52,331 nucleotides of DNA from Legionella sp. (GTDB lineage: Bacteria > Pseudomonadota > Gammaproteobacteria > Legionellales > Legionellaceae): positions 1-52,331 of the forward strand of contig JACCWN010000002.1 of assembly GCA_013697625.1 (NCBI GenBank), read 5' to 3'. Position 1 is the stretch's first letter. Every line of letters begins with the position of its first letter. The notes below the pieces were generated by a model that saw nothing but the letters and a program-made list of their open reading frames with translations, was not told the DNA's origin and did no database searches. The position numbers were made by a program, and so were the translations under genes. Below are positions 1 to 8,771 of this stretch, piece by piece.

Positions 1-104
1 TTTTTCGGCAAGACAAAACTTCTAAAGAAAGTATCAAAGGACGACGCTATATGGCAGCATTAGATTCCAATTTTGCAGATAAAGTTCTTGATGGACTATT
101 TTAA
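1..104 (+). CDS. C-terminal end of an unidentified protein (partial)
   Basis: An open frame enters from the left edge in the frame starting at base 3 and ends at TAA 102-104, giving 33 C-terminal residues that finish SNFADKVLDGLF. The fragment is charged and not obviously membrane-spanning. I do not recognise the family and too little is visible to suggest a function. It is called as coding because the frame is open to the edge and is followed directly by intergenic-type sequence with palindromic repeats. A chance open frame of this length cannot be excluded. Confidence 0.45.
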   Translation, partial: FRQDKTSKESIKGRRYMAALDSNFADKVLDGLF

Positions 105-125
105 AGCACACGCGCGGTAGCCCTG
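103..125 (+). other. Short motif shared by both ends of the window
   Basis: The core AGCACACG(C/T)GCGGTAGCCC lies here directly after the stop of the partial gene. It recurs with one mismatch on the minus strand at 52207-52229, upstream of ugpA. Here it runs into a small hairpin, GCCCTG-N8-CAGGGC at 120-139, so it could be part of a terminator or structured RNA. I do not recognise it as a known element. Confidence 0.5.
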
Positions 126-170
126 ACTTCATACAGGGCAAAATCATACTTTGGTTTAATATAAACTAAC

Positions 171-261
171 TGTCGTCATTGCGATCGCAGAGAAGCAACC
201 TAGAACTGAATTTTAATAAGCTATCGATCTGGGTTGCTTCTCTGCGCTCAAAATGACGACA
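171..261. repeat. 91-bp imperfect palindromic repeat (GTCATT...AATGAC type)
   Basis: The left arm TGTCGTCATT...CGCAGAGAAGCAACC and the right arm GGTTGCTTCTCTGCG...AATGACGACA are inverted complements with a few mismatches, around a loop of about 25 bases. The sequence is non-coding and would fold into a long hairpin. It is of a different type from the other repeats in the window and occurs once here. Confidence 0.75.
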
Positions 262-319
262 AATTGAATTGTAGTAAATTTTTATAATATTAGTTTGCCC
301 TTAGCCAGCAAACGCATCT

Positions 320-602
320 AGTTAGTCGCGGGCGCGAAACTCATTTTATCTCTTAGTTCGACATCCCGCGGCCATATCTTTACCCATAAGTATGTCGTCT
401 CGGAATTGCTGCCTGGCGAGCTTGCAAGCTTGGCAGCACTAAATGTCCGGGATCCATTTTGAAACTAGCATAGTGTCGGCTGCTAGATGGATCCCGGACA
501 TTATCTTATTCATCAATCATTTCCTACTTGTGGGTAATGACATGGCCGCGGGACGTCGGGACTGGGTAAAAATCAATAAGGCTCCAGCGACCAATTAGTA
601 AC
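320..602. repeat. Mosaic palindromic element, copy 1
   Basis: The outer ends are GTTAGTCGCGGGCGCGAA at the left and CCAGCGACCAATTAG at the right, which are inverted complements. Inside lie CCCGCGGCCAT and ATGGCCGCGGG arms, then a hairpin module (GCTGCCTGGCGAGCTTGC...GGCAGCACTAAATG), then GGGATCCAT and ATGGATCCC arms. A block of about 45 bases at 497-542 is almost identical to one in the copy at 10810-11243. The right end is 24 bases past the htpG stop codon. Together with the repeat at 171-261 and the motif at 103-125, this fills the 520-base gap between the partial gene and htpG; I see no gene in the gap. Confidence 0.8.
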
Positions 603-625
603 ATAAAGTAACAAAAGAGCCAAAA

Positions 626-2509
626 TTAAGCTGAGACTAACAACATATTGACCCGATTTATAAAGTCAGCAGGATTATCTAACTGCCCTCCTTCTGCCAA
701 TACGGCTTGTTCAAACAGCATGGTAACCCATGATTCAAATAGGGTATCGTCTTGAATGTCTTGCAATCGCTTAATCAACACATGCTCAGGATTTATTTCA
801 AATATAGGCTTACTTATGGGAACTTGTTGTCCTGCAGATTGTAGTATCCTTTGCATTTCCAGACCCATGTCCTGTTCATCTGCAACTATACAGGCTGGAG
901 AATCCGTAAGTCTGTGGGTTATCATAACATCTTTAACACGTTCATTTAAGATCTTTTTCATATGTTGCACTAAAGGCTCAAGGGATTTTTCTTGTTCTTT
1001 AGTTTCTTCAGAAGTTTCAGGATCTAGATCAATCTTTCCCTTAGAAATTGATTGTAATTTTTTACCATCAAATTCACTCAGATGTCCAACCAACCATTCA
1101 TCAATTTTATCGCTTAGCAACAATACTTCTATGCCCTTTTTAGTAAATATTTCTAAATGAGGACTATGTTTGGCTGCATTGTAACTTGAGGCAGTAATAT
1201 AATATATTTTATCCTGACCTTCTTTCATTCGGCTGACATACTCTTCAAGAGTCACCTCTTGTTTTTCGGAGTCTGATTTAGTCGTTGAGAAACGTAGCAA
1301 CTTAGAAATCGCATCTTTATTTGTAAAGTCTTCTATTGGTCCTTCTTTTAATACCAAACCAAATTCATCCCAGAATTTTTTATAATTTTCTTTATCTTCG
1401 GAGCTCATTTTTTCAAGCATTGACAATATTCGTTTTGTACAGGCTGCTCGTATGGCGTCCACTTGCTTATTATCTTGTAAAATTTCACGAGATACATTCA
1501 AAGGTAAATCACTTGCATCCACTATACCTTTGACAAAACGCAAATACCGTGGCAAAAATTGTGTGGCGTCATCCATAATAAAGACGCGTTTGACATACAA
1601 TTTCAAACCATGCTTAACTTCTTGCTGCCATAAATCAAAGGGGGCATGTGCTGGAATGTACAGCAAACTGATGTAATCATGTTTACCTTCTACTTGGTTA
1701 TGCGACCAGATTAAGGGATCTAAATAATCATGCGAAATATGTTTATAAAGTGTTTTATAATCTTCATCTGTTATGTCGGATTTAGACATCGTCCAAAGGG
1801 CGGTTGCCTTATTAACAGTTTCATATTCATCAACTTTTTTATCCTCTTTGCCCTCTTCCTCCGTGTTAGCTTTTTTCATTTCGATTGGCCAGCAAATATG
1901 ATCAGAATATTTACTGATAATGCTACGAATTCGCCAATCGCTTAAATATTCTTCCTCATCTTTTTTCAGGTGCAAAGTTATTTCAGTACCTCTTTTTGCT
2001 CGGGTTTCATTTTCAATTGTAAATTCCCCGTCACCTGATGATTCCCAGATGATACCTTCTTCAGGTTTCATACCTGCACGTCGACTTTTTACTGTAACTT
2101 TATCTGCTACTATGAATGCTGAGTAAAACCCTACTCCAAATTGTCCTATCAGTTGAGAATCTTTAGCGCTTTCACCGGTCAATTGGCTCATGAATTCTTT
2201 AGTGCCTGATTTAGCAATGGTGCCCAGATTATCAACTGCCTCATCCCAACTCAAACCCACGCCGTTATCGATGATGGTCAGTGTTTTTAATTTCTCATTC
2301 GATTTTATAATGATTTTTAAATCCGAATCATTTTCAAAAAGAGAGGCATGTGACAAAGCTAAAAACCTCAACTTATCTAAAGCATCTGAACTATTAGAAA
2401 TCAGCTCTCGAAGAAATATTTCCTTGTTCGAGTAAAGTGAATGTATCACCAAATCCAACATTTGTTTGACTTCAGTTTGGAAGCCCATTGTTTGCTTGTT
2501 ACTGGTCAT
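626..2509 (-). CDS. htpG: Molecular chaperone HtpG (bacterial Hsp90)
   Basis: Cytosolic ATP-dependent dimeric chaperone, 627 residues, close to the usual length of about 625. The N-terminal GHKL ATPase domain shows the catalytic Glu35 and Asn39 in [17 protein letters not shown], Asp81 in DNGVGLS, and the lid and glycine motif [11 protein letters not shown] near residues 122-132. The middle domain contains the conserved [11 protein letters not shown] segment and the C-terminal dimerisation domain is complete. The ATG is preceded by GGAG at a good distance (GGAGAAATAAAG-ATG). A sigma-32-like promoter lies at 2551-2578, which fits heat-shock control. The gene is monocistronic, and a mosaic palindrome follows its stop codon. 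Confidence 0.98.
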   Translation of the reverse strand: MTSNKQTMGFQTEVKQMLDLVIHSLYSNKEIFLRELISNSSDALDKLRFLALSHASLFENDSDLKIIIKSNEKLKTLTIIDNGVGLSWDEAVDNLGTIAKSGTKEFMSQLTGESAKDSQLIGQFGVGFYSAFIVADKVTVKSRRAGMKPEEGIIWESSGDGEFTIENETRAKRGTEITLHLKKDEEEYLSDWRIRSIISKYSDHICWPIEMKKANTEEEGKEDKKVDEYETVNKATALWTMSKSDITDEDYKTLYKHISHDYLDPLIWSHNQVEGKHDYISLLYIPAHAPFDLWQQEVKHGLKLYVKRVFIMDDATQFLPRYLRFVKGIVDASDLPLNVSREILQDNKQVDAIRAACTKRILSMLEKMSSEDKENYKKFWDEFGLVLKEGPIEDFTNKDAISKLLRFSTTKSDSEKQEVTLEEYVSRMKEGQDKIYYITASSYNAAKHSPHLEIFTKKGIEVLLLSDKIDEWLVGHLSEFDGKKLQSISKGKIDLDPETSEETKEQEKSLEPLVQHMKKILNERVKDVMITHRLTDSPACIVADEQDMGLEMQRILQSAGQQVPISKPIFEINPEHVLIKRLQDIQDDTLFESWVTMLFEQAVLAEGGQLDNPADFINRVNMLLVSA

Positions 2510-2550
2510 CTTTATTTCTCCACATTTAGCATTTTAATATAATGTAAGTC

Positions 2551-2578
2551 ATATGAGGTCAATTTTAAGAAATTCAAG
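2551..2578 (-). promoter_or_regulatory. Sigma-32 (heat-shock) type promoter of htpG
   Basis: Read on the minus strand, CTTGAA (2578-2573) is followed after 14 bases by CCTCATAT (2558-2551). This is close to the RpoH consensus CTTGAAA-N(11-16)-CCCCATNTA. The implied start of transcription is about 35-40 bases upstream of the htpG ATG. The rest of the gap up to 2880 holds poly-T and AT-rich sequence with no gene that I can support. Confidence 0.65.
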
Positions 2579-2880
2579 GGGACATGCTTTTTTTTTAATA
2601 TAAACCACCCATGTGTTAAACATAAATTAATATAGTCCAGCTAAAACTCACCAAGACTTCGAGACAGCGATATTGCGCTTCTTAAGCCTGAACGGATAAT
2701 TTAGATTTTATAAAAACTAAGGGAATTTACTCGAGATTTCGGCAAGGTTTGGTGACAAGGATTTGAATCTTATGAAAAAAATATATATAAAATAATAAGG
2801 CCAATACTTCCAAATTACGCTACTAATTCGTGCACCTTGATGGTTAGGTATAGATCAATACTAATGATAAAAACCTTAAT

Positions 2881-2930
2881 GGATCCCGCGGACAAGCCGC
2901 GAGCATGTGTCGCGCCAGCGACTAATTAGA
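2881..2930. repeat. Mosaic palindromic element, one-sided copy 2
   Basis: GGATCCCGCGG, then CAAGCCGCG, then CGCGCCAGCGACTAATTAG matches the right-hand end of the longer elements at 320-602 and 10810-11243. The outer end overlaps the end of glnA, so the glnA TAA stop (2928-2926) is the TAA of the element's TAATTAGTCGC terminus. Only one arm is evident, so this is a truncated or solo end. Confidence 0.7.
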
Positions 2931-4335
2931 GACTATAATACAGTTCGAACTCATAAGGATGAGTTAAACTTCTAATTTTTGTGATTTCTTCTCTTTTTAA
3001 TCGAATATAATTGTGTATGAAATCCCGTGTAAATACATCCCCTTGAATTAAAAATTCATGGGAATTCTCTAAATGTGTCATTGCCTGATCTAAAGAAGCA
3101 CAAACGGTTGGGACATCTACAAGTTCTTCAGGTGGTAAATCATACAAGTCTTTATCAATAGCCTGCCCAGGGTGTATTTTTTTCTGGATTCCATCAATCC
3201 CTGCCATCATCATTGCAGCAAAAGCCAAATATGGATTGGCAGTTGGGTCTGGAAAACGCACTTCTATTCGTCGCGCTTTGGGATTATTGACATGTGGGAT
3301 ACGAATGGCAGCGGATCTGTTTCTTGCTGAATAAGCCAGTAAAACCGGGGCCTCAAAACCTGGGACTAAGCGTTTATAACTGTTTGTAGATGGATTTGTA
3401 AAGGCGTTCAAAGCTCTAGCATGCTTGATGATGCCGCCGATATAATACAAGGCTGTATCTGAAAGGCCGGCGTATTGATCACCTGCAAAGATATTAACAT
3501 CATCCTTTAATAAGGATTGATGGCAATGCATACCGCTGCCGTTATCACCAACCAAAGGCTTGGGCATAAAAGTAGCTGTTTTTCCATAATTATGTGCAAC
3601 ATTGTGTACCACATATTTTAAGATTTGCATCTCATCTGCTTTATTGACCAGAGAATTGAATCTCGTCGCCACTTCACATTGGTTGGCTGTAGCAACTTCA
3701 TGGTGATGCGCTTCCACCACCATGCCCAAAGATTCTAGGGTTAAGCAAATGGCAGAACGGATGTCATGAGAAGAATCCACAGGAGGAACAGGAAAATACC
3801 CCCCCTTGACAGGAGGTCTGTGGCCTATGTTGCCACCTTCCATCTCTTTGCCGGAATTCCAGTGTGCTTCGTCTGAATCAATTTTATAAAAAGCACCACT
3901 GATGCCAGTTTCCCACTGAACATTGTCAAATAAAAAAAACTCAGGTTCAGGACCAAAGAAAACTTTATCAGCAATCCCCGTGGACTTTAAATAAATCTCT
4001 GCACGCTGGGCTAAAGAACGAGGACAGCGGTCATATCCAATCATTGTTTGTGGGTCAACAACATTGCAACGGATGAACAAGGTACTGTCTTGAAAAAATG
4101 GATCAGGTTGTATAGTGTCAAAATCTGGTACCAATGCCAAATCTGATTGATGAATTTTCTGCCAACCTTTGAATGAAGATCCATCTATCATTTTCCCATT
4201 TTCTATAAAATCATCGTCTATGGAAGAAATGGGTATTGTAATATGCTGTTCTTTACCGTGAATATCACTAAACCTCAAATCTACAAATTTAGCATCATAT
4301 TTTTCTATGGCATCAAAAACTTTTTGTTTACTCAA
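2926..4335 (-). CDS. glnA: Glutamine synthetase, type I (GSI-beta)
   Basis: Makes glutamine from glutamate, ammonia and ATP in the cytosol as a dodecamer. I place the start at a TTG (4335-4333), preceded by GGAG with a six-base spacer. This gives 469 residues, the same as E. coli GlnA; starting further up at 4350 would need another TTG. The adenylylation loop [10 protein letters not shown] is present with Tyr398 (Tyr397 without the initiator), so regulation by GlnE adenylylation is expected. Metal and substrate motifs include [22 protein letters not shown] and the NRSAAIRIP segment. The gene is divergent from gspF, and its stop codon lies inside a palindromic repeat end. Confidence 0.97.
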   Translation of the reverse strand: MSKQKVFDAIEKYDAKFVDLRFSDIHGKEQHITIPISSIDDDFIENGKMIDGSSFKGWQKIHQSDLALVPDFDTIQPDPFFQDSTLFIRCNVVDPQTMIGYDRCPRSLAQRAEIYLKSTGIADKVFFGPEPEFFLFDNVQWETGISGAFYKIDSDEAHWNSGKEMEGGNIGHRPPVKGGYFPVPPVDSSHDIRSAICLTLESLGMVVEAHHHEVATANQCEVATRFNSLVNKADEMQILKYVVHNVAHNYGKTATFMPKPLVGDNGSGMHCHQSLLKDDVNIFAGDQYAGLSDTALYYIGGIIKHARALNAFTNPSTNSYKRLVPGFEAPVLLAYSARNRSAAIRIPHVNNPKARRIEVRFPDPTANPYLAFAAMMMAGIDGIQKKIHPGQAIDKDLYDLPPEELVDVPTVCASLDQAMTHLENSHEFLIQGDVFTRDFIHNYIRLKREEITKIRSLTHPYEFELYYSL

Positions 4336-4433
4336 GACAATCTCCGGCAATATTTTTTAGTTATTCTACATTAAGTGACTTATTAAACCCAATAGATTAG
4401 ACTGATGTTTTAAATTAATTTTTAATTGATTTT

Positions 4434-5633
4434 ATGTCAGCTTATCAATATCAAGCACTTAAAAAAAATGGCAACACCATCACTGGTGTTATAGAAGCAG
4501 ACTCTGAACGTCATGCTCGCCAGTTATTGCGAGAACAAGGCCTCATCCCCACCCAAGTACAAGCACCAGCCCAACAACTCACTGGAAATTTTAAACGAAA
4601 AATTTCACCCGCAGATTTATCTTTGCTCACCAGACAATTAGCTACCTTACTGGCCGCGGGCATTCCTGTTGAAGAATCTCTACGCGGGGTGTCTGAGCAA
4701 ACAGATAAAAATAAAGTAAGAGGGCTTATCATTGGCGTACGGAGCAAGGTACTGGAAGGGTATGGTCTTGCTCATGCCATGTCTCAATATCCCAATTCTT
4801 TCCCTGAATTATATAGGGCCACTGTAAGCTCGGGAGAACAAACGGGACATTTAGACAAGGTTTTAGAAAAATTAGCAGACTATACTGAAAAACAACAACA
4901 AACCAGGCAAAAAATAAAACAGGCCCTTATTTATCCTTTGGTCATGATCATCGTGTCAATCACAATCATAAGCTTTCTACTGACCTTCGTGGTACCAAAA
5001 ATCATAGAAGTCTTTACTAACAGCGGTCAAAGTTTACCAGCTATGACCATGGTATTAATTAGCTTAAGTAATTTTGTTAAAATATATGGAATTTATGCCT
5101 TAGCAGCGCTTTTATCTTTAATAATCATCTTTAAAAGAAGCTTAAAAAATATAAAAATAAAAATGGCTTGGGACGCCCTTTTGCTAAAAACACCCATTGT
5201 TTCATATATGATTCGGACCATTAATGTAGCAAGATATATTCACACCTTTGGTATATTATTTGCAGCTGGTGTGTCCATTTTAGAAACCATGCGGGTTTCT
5301 GCAAGCTTGGTTACCAATCTTACCATGAAGTCTGCCTTTGATATTGCAACTGTCCGAGTCAGAGAAGGCAGTGGCATCCATGAAGCTTTAAAAGAAGCAA
5401 AATATATAAGCCCAATGGCTTTACATTTAATTGCAAGTGGTGAAAAAAGTGGGCAATTATCTGAACTCATGGAGCGCGCCGCAAACCACCTTGACAATGA
5501 AGTCAATCGTCTCATCGATACGTCTTTAACCTTATTAGAGCCTATGGTTATTTTAATGATGGGTGGCGTGGTATTATTCATCGTTATGGCAACTCTGTTG
5601 CCAATTTTTACAATGGAACAATTAGTCACTTAA
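4434..5633 (+). CDS. gspF: Type II secretion inner-membrane protein GspF (LspF)
   Basis: Polytopic inner-membrane platform protein of the type II secretion system, thought to couple the GspE ATPase to pseudopilus assembly. At 399 residues it has the usual length. The N-terminal part (MSAYQYQALKKNG...) is followed by two T2SF domains, roughly residues 65-190 and 270-395. Membrane segments are visible near 165-190, 215-235 and 370-392 (VILMMGGVVLFIVMATLLP). It is the first gene of gspFGHIJK, with 13 bases to gspG. No clear Shine-Dalgarno sequence precedes the ATG. The ATPase (gspE), secretin (gspD), gspC and gspL/M are not in the window, as in Legionella, where the lsp genes are scattered. Confidence 0.96.
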   Translation: MSAYQYQALKKNGNTITGVIEADSERHARQLLREQGLIPTQVQAPAQQLTGNFKRKISPADLSLLTRQLATLLAAGIPVEESLRGVSEQTDKNKVRGLIIGVRSKVLEGYGLAHAMSQYPNSFPELYRATVSSGEQTGHLDKVLEKLADYTEKQQQTRQKIKQALIYPLVMIIVSITIISFLLTFVVPKIIEVFTNSGQSLPAMTMVLISLSNFVKIYGIYALAALLSLIIIFKRSLKNIKIKMAWDALLLKTPIVSYMIRTINVARYIHTFGILFAAGVSILETMRVSASLVTNLTMKSAFDIATVRVREGSGIHEALKEAKYISPMALHLIASGEKSGQLSELMERAANHLDNEVNRLIDTSLTLLEPMVILMMGGVVLFIVMATLLPIFTMEQLVT

Positions 5634-5646
5634 AAGGAGAAATAAT

Positions 5647-6060
5647 ATGAATAGCCAAAAAGGCTTTTCTTTGATAGAAATCATGATTGTTGTTGTAATC
5701 CTTGGCATCCTCGCTGCAATAGTGGTTCCAAAACTTATGGGACGACCTGATGAGGCACGCAAAGTCAAAGCAAAACAAGACGTGCTTGTGTTACAAAATG
5801 CTCTAGATTTGTATAAACTAGATAATGGAACTTATCCAACCACTGATCAAGGCCTAATGGCTCTAGTTGAAAAACCCAATACCAATCCCATACCCAGCAA
5901 CTGGAAAAAGTATATCCAATCCCTACCCAAAGATCCTTGGGGACGAGACTATTTATATTTAAACCCTGGCCAACATGGGGACGTAGATGTCTTTACCTTA
6001 GGAGCACAAGGTCAACCCGGAGGTACAGGCATAAATGCAGAAGTTGGAAATTGGGAATGA
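5647..6060 (+). CDS. gspG: Type II secretion major pseudopilin GspG
   Basis: Major pseudopilin that polymerises into the periplasmic pseudopilus. 137 residues. The prepilin signal is MNSQKG|FSLIEIMIVVVILGILAA, with peptidase cleavage after Gly6, Phe at mature +1 and Glu at +5 (residue 11), followed by the hydrophobic N-terminal helix. The C-terminal part has the family features YPTTDQGL, PKDPWGRDYLY and the Gly/Asp-rich calcium-binding loop region. A strong AAAGGAG lies upstream of ATG 5647. Its TGA overlaps the gspH start (ATGA), so translation is probably coupled. Confidence 0.97.
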   Translation: MNSQKGFSLIEIMIVVVILGILAAIVVPKLMGRPDEARKVKAKQDVLVLQNALDLYKLDNGTYPTTDQGLMALVEKPNTNPIPSNWKKYIQSLPKDPWGRDYLYLNPGQHGDVDVFTLGAQGQPGGTGINAEVGNWE

Positions 6061-6536
6061 CCTCTGAACGTGGGTTTTCATTGATAGAAATAATGGTTGT
6101 CATCATCATCATAGGGGTTACCGTAGGTTTTGCCATGATAGCTTTTGGTGATTTTGGTGAAAGCCGCCGGTTACTATTTGCTGCTGAACAATTGAGCAAT
6201 ACCCTTGAGTTAGCCCAACAACAAGCCATATTAGAAACCAGTACCTTAGGGCTTAAAATAGACGACCGGGGCTATCAAATTTTAAAATTTAAAGATTTAA
6301 AACATTGGACAATACTTTCCAATAAAGGAGTCTTTAAAATGAATTATTTTCCAAAAAATACGATTCTAAAGCTCAATATTTCGAAATCAAAACAACTTCC
6401 AACCATTTTGATCAATGCCTCTGGCGATATGACTCCCTTTGTGTTAAGCCTGGGTACGCCTAGCCAACCTGATAGTGTTACTTTGATTGGAGAACATAAT
6501 GGAAATCTTATTTTAAGATCAGGATCTATAAAATGA
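6057..6536 (+). CDS. gspH: Type II secretion minor pseudopilin GspH
   Basis: Minor pseudopilin, 159 residues. I chose ATG 6057 rather than an in-frame ATG at 5937, because the former overlaps the gspG stop as ATGA and puts a proper prepilin leader at the N-terminus: MTSERG|FSLIEIMVVIIIIGV, with cleavage after Gly6 and Glu at +5. The residues before this Met would be gspG read in another frame. The rest is a typical divergent GspH body (ESRRLLFAAEQLSNTLELAQQ) ending GNLILRSGSIK. It overlaps gspI by four bases. Confidence 0.93.
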   Translation: MTSERGFSLIEIMVVIIIIGVTVGFAMIAFGDFGESRRLLFAAEQLSNTLELAQQQAILETSTLGLKIDDRGYQILKFKDLKHWTILSNKGVFKMNYFPKNTILKLNISKSKQLPTILINASGDMTPFVLSLGTPSQPDSVTLIGEHNGNLILRSGSIK

Positions 6537-6901
6537 CTGCTCGTTCCCACCAAGCTGGGTTTACCTTAATTGAAGTCTTATTGGCCCTGGCTGTAATTAC
6601 CATAGCCTTGACTGCTCTTTTATTAACTACAGCACAAAATATAAGTAACACCCAACGCATCAAAGAAAAAACCATCAGTCATTGGGTGGCTATGCAAGGT
6701 GTTACTATGATCCAATTAAATTTAATTCAATTAACACCAAATTCCACACAAGCAACCAAACTGTTTGATAAGCCTTGGTTTTGGCGAGCAACACTGCTAC
6801 CAACACCCGTTCAAAAAATGAAACAGCTCATTATCTCTGTTAGCCCTGTACAATCCGGCCCTTTTAGGCAAGAACTCATAGCTTATGTGTATACCTTATG
6901 A
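6533..6901 (+). CDS. gspI: Type II secretion minor pseudopilin GspI
   Basis: Minor pseudopilin of the initiating tip complex with GspJ and GspK. 122 residues, the normal size. The leader is MTARSHQAG|FTLIEVLLALAVITIALTA, with cleavage after Gly9 and Glu at +5, followed by the family-typical SHWVAMQ segment in place of the more usual ARWLADN-like stretch. Both ends overlap the neighbouring genes as ATGA, so the gene is translationally coupled to gspH and gspJ. Confidence 0.94.
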   Translation: MTARSHQAGFTLIEVLLALAVITIALTALLLTTAQNISNTQRIKEKTISHWVAMQGVTMIQLNLIQLTPNSTQATKLFDKPWFWRATLLPTPVQKMKQLIISVSPVQSGPFRQELIAYVYTL

Positions 6902-7533
6902 ACCATTCAAACTTAAAAACAAAAACTTGTGGTTTTACTTTGATTGAACTTTTAATCGCACTGATGATTTTTGCAATACTTGCAACAATTACCGCCTCTA
7001 CCTTATATTATGCTTTTAATAACAGAGCTCGAGTTAATATACAGGCAAAACGTTTAAGTACACTACAATTAGCCATTGGCTTAATACAGCAAGACTGTCT
7101 TCAGGCCCAAGAACGCGCAATACGAACCAACAACATGCAGTTAATTCCCGAGTTTGTAGGTCGTAAAAATTATTTTGAACTAACACGAGAAGGCAATATC
7201 AATCCTCAAAGTATGGAAAAACGAAGTACTTTGAGAAGGATTGCGCTACTTTGTGTGAACAATCATCTGATCCATAGGACTTGGCCTAGTTTAGATCCCA
7301 TTCATAGAGGTGTTTATGAAGATAGGGTGTTGCTTGAAAATCTGAGCAATTGTCATTTCAATTATTTAAATCAGAGCTTACAGTTGCTTCCTGAATGGCA
7401 TGAACAAGCCTTGACTCAAGATCAAACCAAAGAACTTTTACCAAAGGCGGTTCAAGTGAACCTTACCTTGAATGATTGGGGAAAAATGAGTTTATTATTT
7501 GCTATTCCAAGGGCAGTCTATGCATCCAATTAA
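6898..7533 (+). CDS. gspJ: Type II secretion minor pseudopilin GspJ
   Basis: Minor pseudopilin, 211 residues, partner of GspI and GspK in the tip complex. The leader is MNHSNLKTKTCG|FTLIELLIALMIFAILATI, with Gly12 before the cleavage site and Glu at +5. The body includes the conserved segment RAR.N.QAKRLSTLQLAIGLIQQDCLQA, matching the family pattern (L..lQ.a...i..Dl.q). The start overlaps the gspI stop as ATGA and the 3' end overlaps gspK by 14 bases. Confidence 0.93.
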   Translation: MNHSNLKTKTCGFTLIELLIALMIFAILATITASTLYYAFNNRARVNIQAKRLSTLQLAIGLIQQDCLQAQERAIRTNNMQLIPEFVGRKNYFELTREGNINPQSMEKRSTLRRIALLCVNNHLIHRTWPSLDPIHRGVYEDRVLLENLSNCHFNYLNQSLQLLPEWHEQALTQDQTKELLPKAVQVNLTLNDWGKMSLLFAIPRAVYASN

Positions 7534-8461
7534 ACACATACATGGAGCTGCCCTGTTAACTGCCTTGTTCATAATGACCCTAGTTGCAATAGTTGCAACT
7601 GCCATGACTTCACGTTTGCAATTGGACATTTACCGAACACAAATGATAGTCAATCAAGATAAACGCTTTCTAGCTTCTCAAGCAGTGACCTACTGGGCCC
7701 TGGGCCAACTGATGAATCCTGATAACAATTTCACTAAAATTTTAAAAGAAGGCACAGTAGCCAATTATCCTCCAAGCATGCAATCCTTACAAAAAAACGT
7801 CAAAATTACTGGTGGATTGTATGATTTACAAGCACAATTTAATCTTAACAATCTTAAAGACAGTAAGGCTATACTTACTTTCATCAATTTGCTTAGTAAG
7901 TCATTGCCTAAAATGAATAGGGCCCAGAGCGCCCAGCTTGGGCTTGCTCTGATGAATTGGGTAAGTAACTACGATCCATCCCATGGTAAAGATGTGTATG
8001 CCTCCTATTATCTTACTCAAAAACCGCCCTATTACCCCAGCCACCAACTGATGCAAAGTAAATCGGAATTAAGACTGATTAAGGATGTGTCGGCGGCTGT
8101 ATATTTAAGCTTGGAGCCATTGTTTACTGTTTTACCTAAATCCACACCCATTAATATCAATACAGCACCTAAAGAAATTTTGATGTCTCTTGGAAATGGC
8201 CTTACTGAACAAAAAATCAGTGCCTTATTAGAAGAAAGAGCAACAAAAGAAATCGTCAGCCCCTCTGATTTAAATGAGATAATAACCAAATTAGACATAC
8301 CTGCAAATCAAGTCACCTCCAAATCCACCTATTTTCTAAGCACTGCCATGGTTACAAGTGATAATCTTTCCCTGATTGTATATACCTTGATGCAAAGAAC
8401 CTTTAAAAAAAATAATAAGATCACAGTGAATATTTTAAGACTTAGTTTTAATGGATTCTAA
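7520..8461 (+). CDS. gspK: Type II secretion minor pseudopilin GspK
   Basis: Large minor pseudopilin capping the pseudopilus tip, 313 residues. I chose ATG 7520, preceded by AAGGG at about seven bases, over an upstream TTG at 7499. The leader then reads MHPIKHIHG|AALLTALFIMTLVAIVATA. As is usual for GspK, the +5 residue is not Glu. A central helical insertion and the helix-hairpin-helix-like region ININTAPKEILMSLG near residues 205-220 are typical. It is the last gene of the block; a palindrome at 8526-8630 follows and may end transcription. Confidence 0.93.
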   Translation: MHPIKHIHGAALLTALFIMTLVAIVATAMTSRLQLDIYRTQMIVNQDKRFLASQAVTYWALGQLMNPDNNFTKILKEGTVANYPPSMQSLQKNVKITGGLYDLQAQFNLNNLKDSKAILTFINLLSKSLPKMNRAQSAQLGLALMNWVSNYDPSHGKDVYASYYLTQKPPYYPSHQLMQSKSELRLIKDVSAAVYLSLEPLFTVLPKSTPININTAPKEILMSLGNGLTEQKISALLEERATKEIVSPSDLNEIITKLDIPANQVTSKSTYFLSTAMVTSDNLSLIVYTLMQRTFKKNNKITVNILRLSFNGF

Positions 8462-8525
8462 TTACATACTTGGTGGTTAACTGCCAGGCTTACTCACATT
8501 AAGTTAAGGATATTTTTGGTTAATA

Positions 8526-8630
8526 TACCCCAATCCGTTCGGGCTAAGGATGCGTTTGCGCCGTCTCGAACTCTATGCACCAAGCTAAAGACGAGGTTGC
8601 CCCTCCCCTTAACCCGAACGGGTTGGGATA
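8526..8630. repeat. 105-bp palindrome with CCCGAACGG arms
   Basis: The left arm TACCCCAATCCGTTCGGGCTAAGGA (8526-8550) and right arm CCTTAACCCGAACGGGTTGGGATA (8607-8630) are inverted complements with three or four mismatches. The central 56 bases contain GCGTTTGCGCCGTCTCGAAC. It has a markedly higher GC content than its surroundings. It lies 65 bases downstream of gspK and could terminate that operon. The rest of the 310-base gap before the next gene holds nothing I can assign. Confidence 0.7.
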
Positions 8631-8771
8631 AAATCCTGGAACTTATTGCCAGTGACTGCAAGGCTTAAAATTTTTCCGGGGATTTTTAATTTAATTAGAA
8701 GTAACCTCTGTTCTCTGACCATTGATTAGCAGTATACTTAGTAACATCTTGTCCTATTTAAGAGAAAACAA

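Noticed and set aside
320..602. CRISPR array or tRNA genes as explanation of the repeat tracts
   Set aside because: Repeats are inverted, not regularly spaced direct repeats with unique spacers, and no tRNA cloverleaf or CCA end could be recognised.
756..2435. Several plus-strand open frames of 60-135 codons inside htpG
   Set aside because: They are shadows of the htpG codons on the opposite strand; no ribosome sites or protein-like features.
5937..6056. Longer N-terminus for gspH
   Set aside because: The extra 40 residues are gspG read in another frame and would bury the prepilin leader; the ATGA overlap start is far better.
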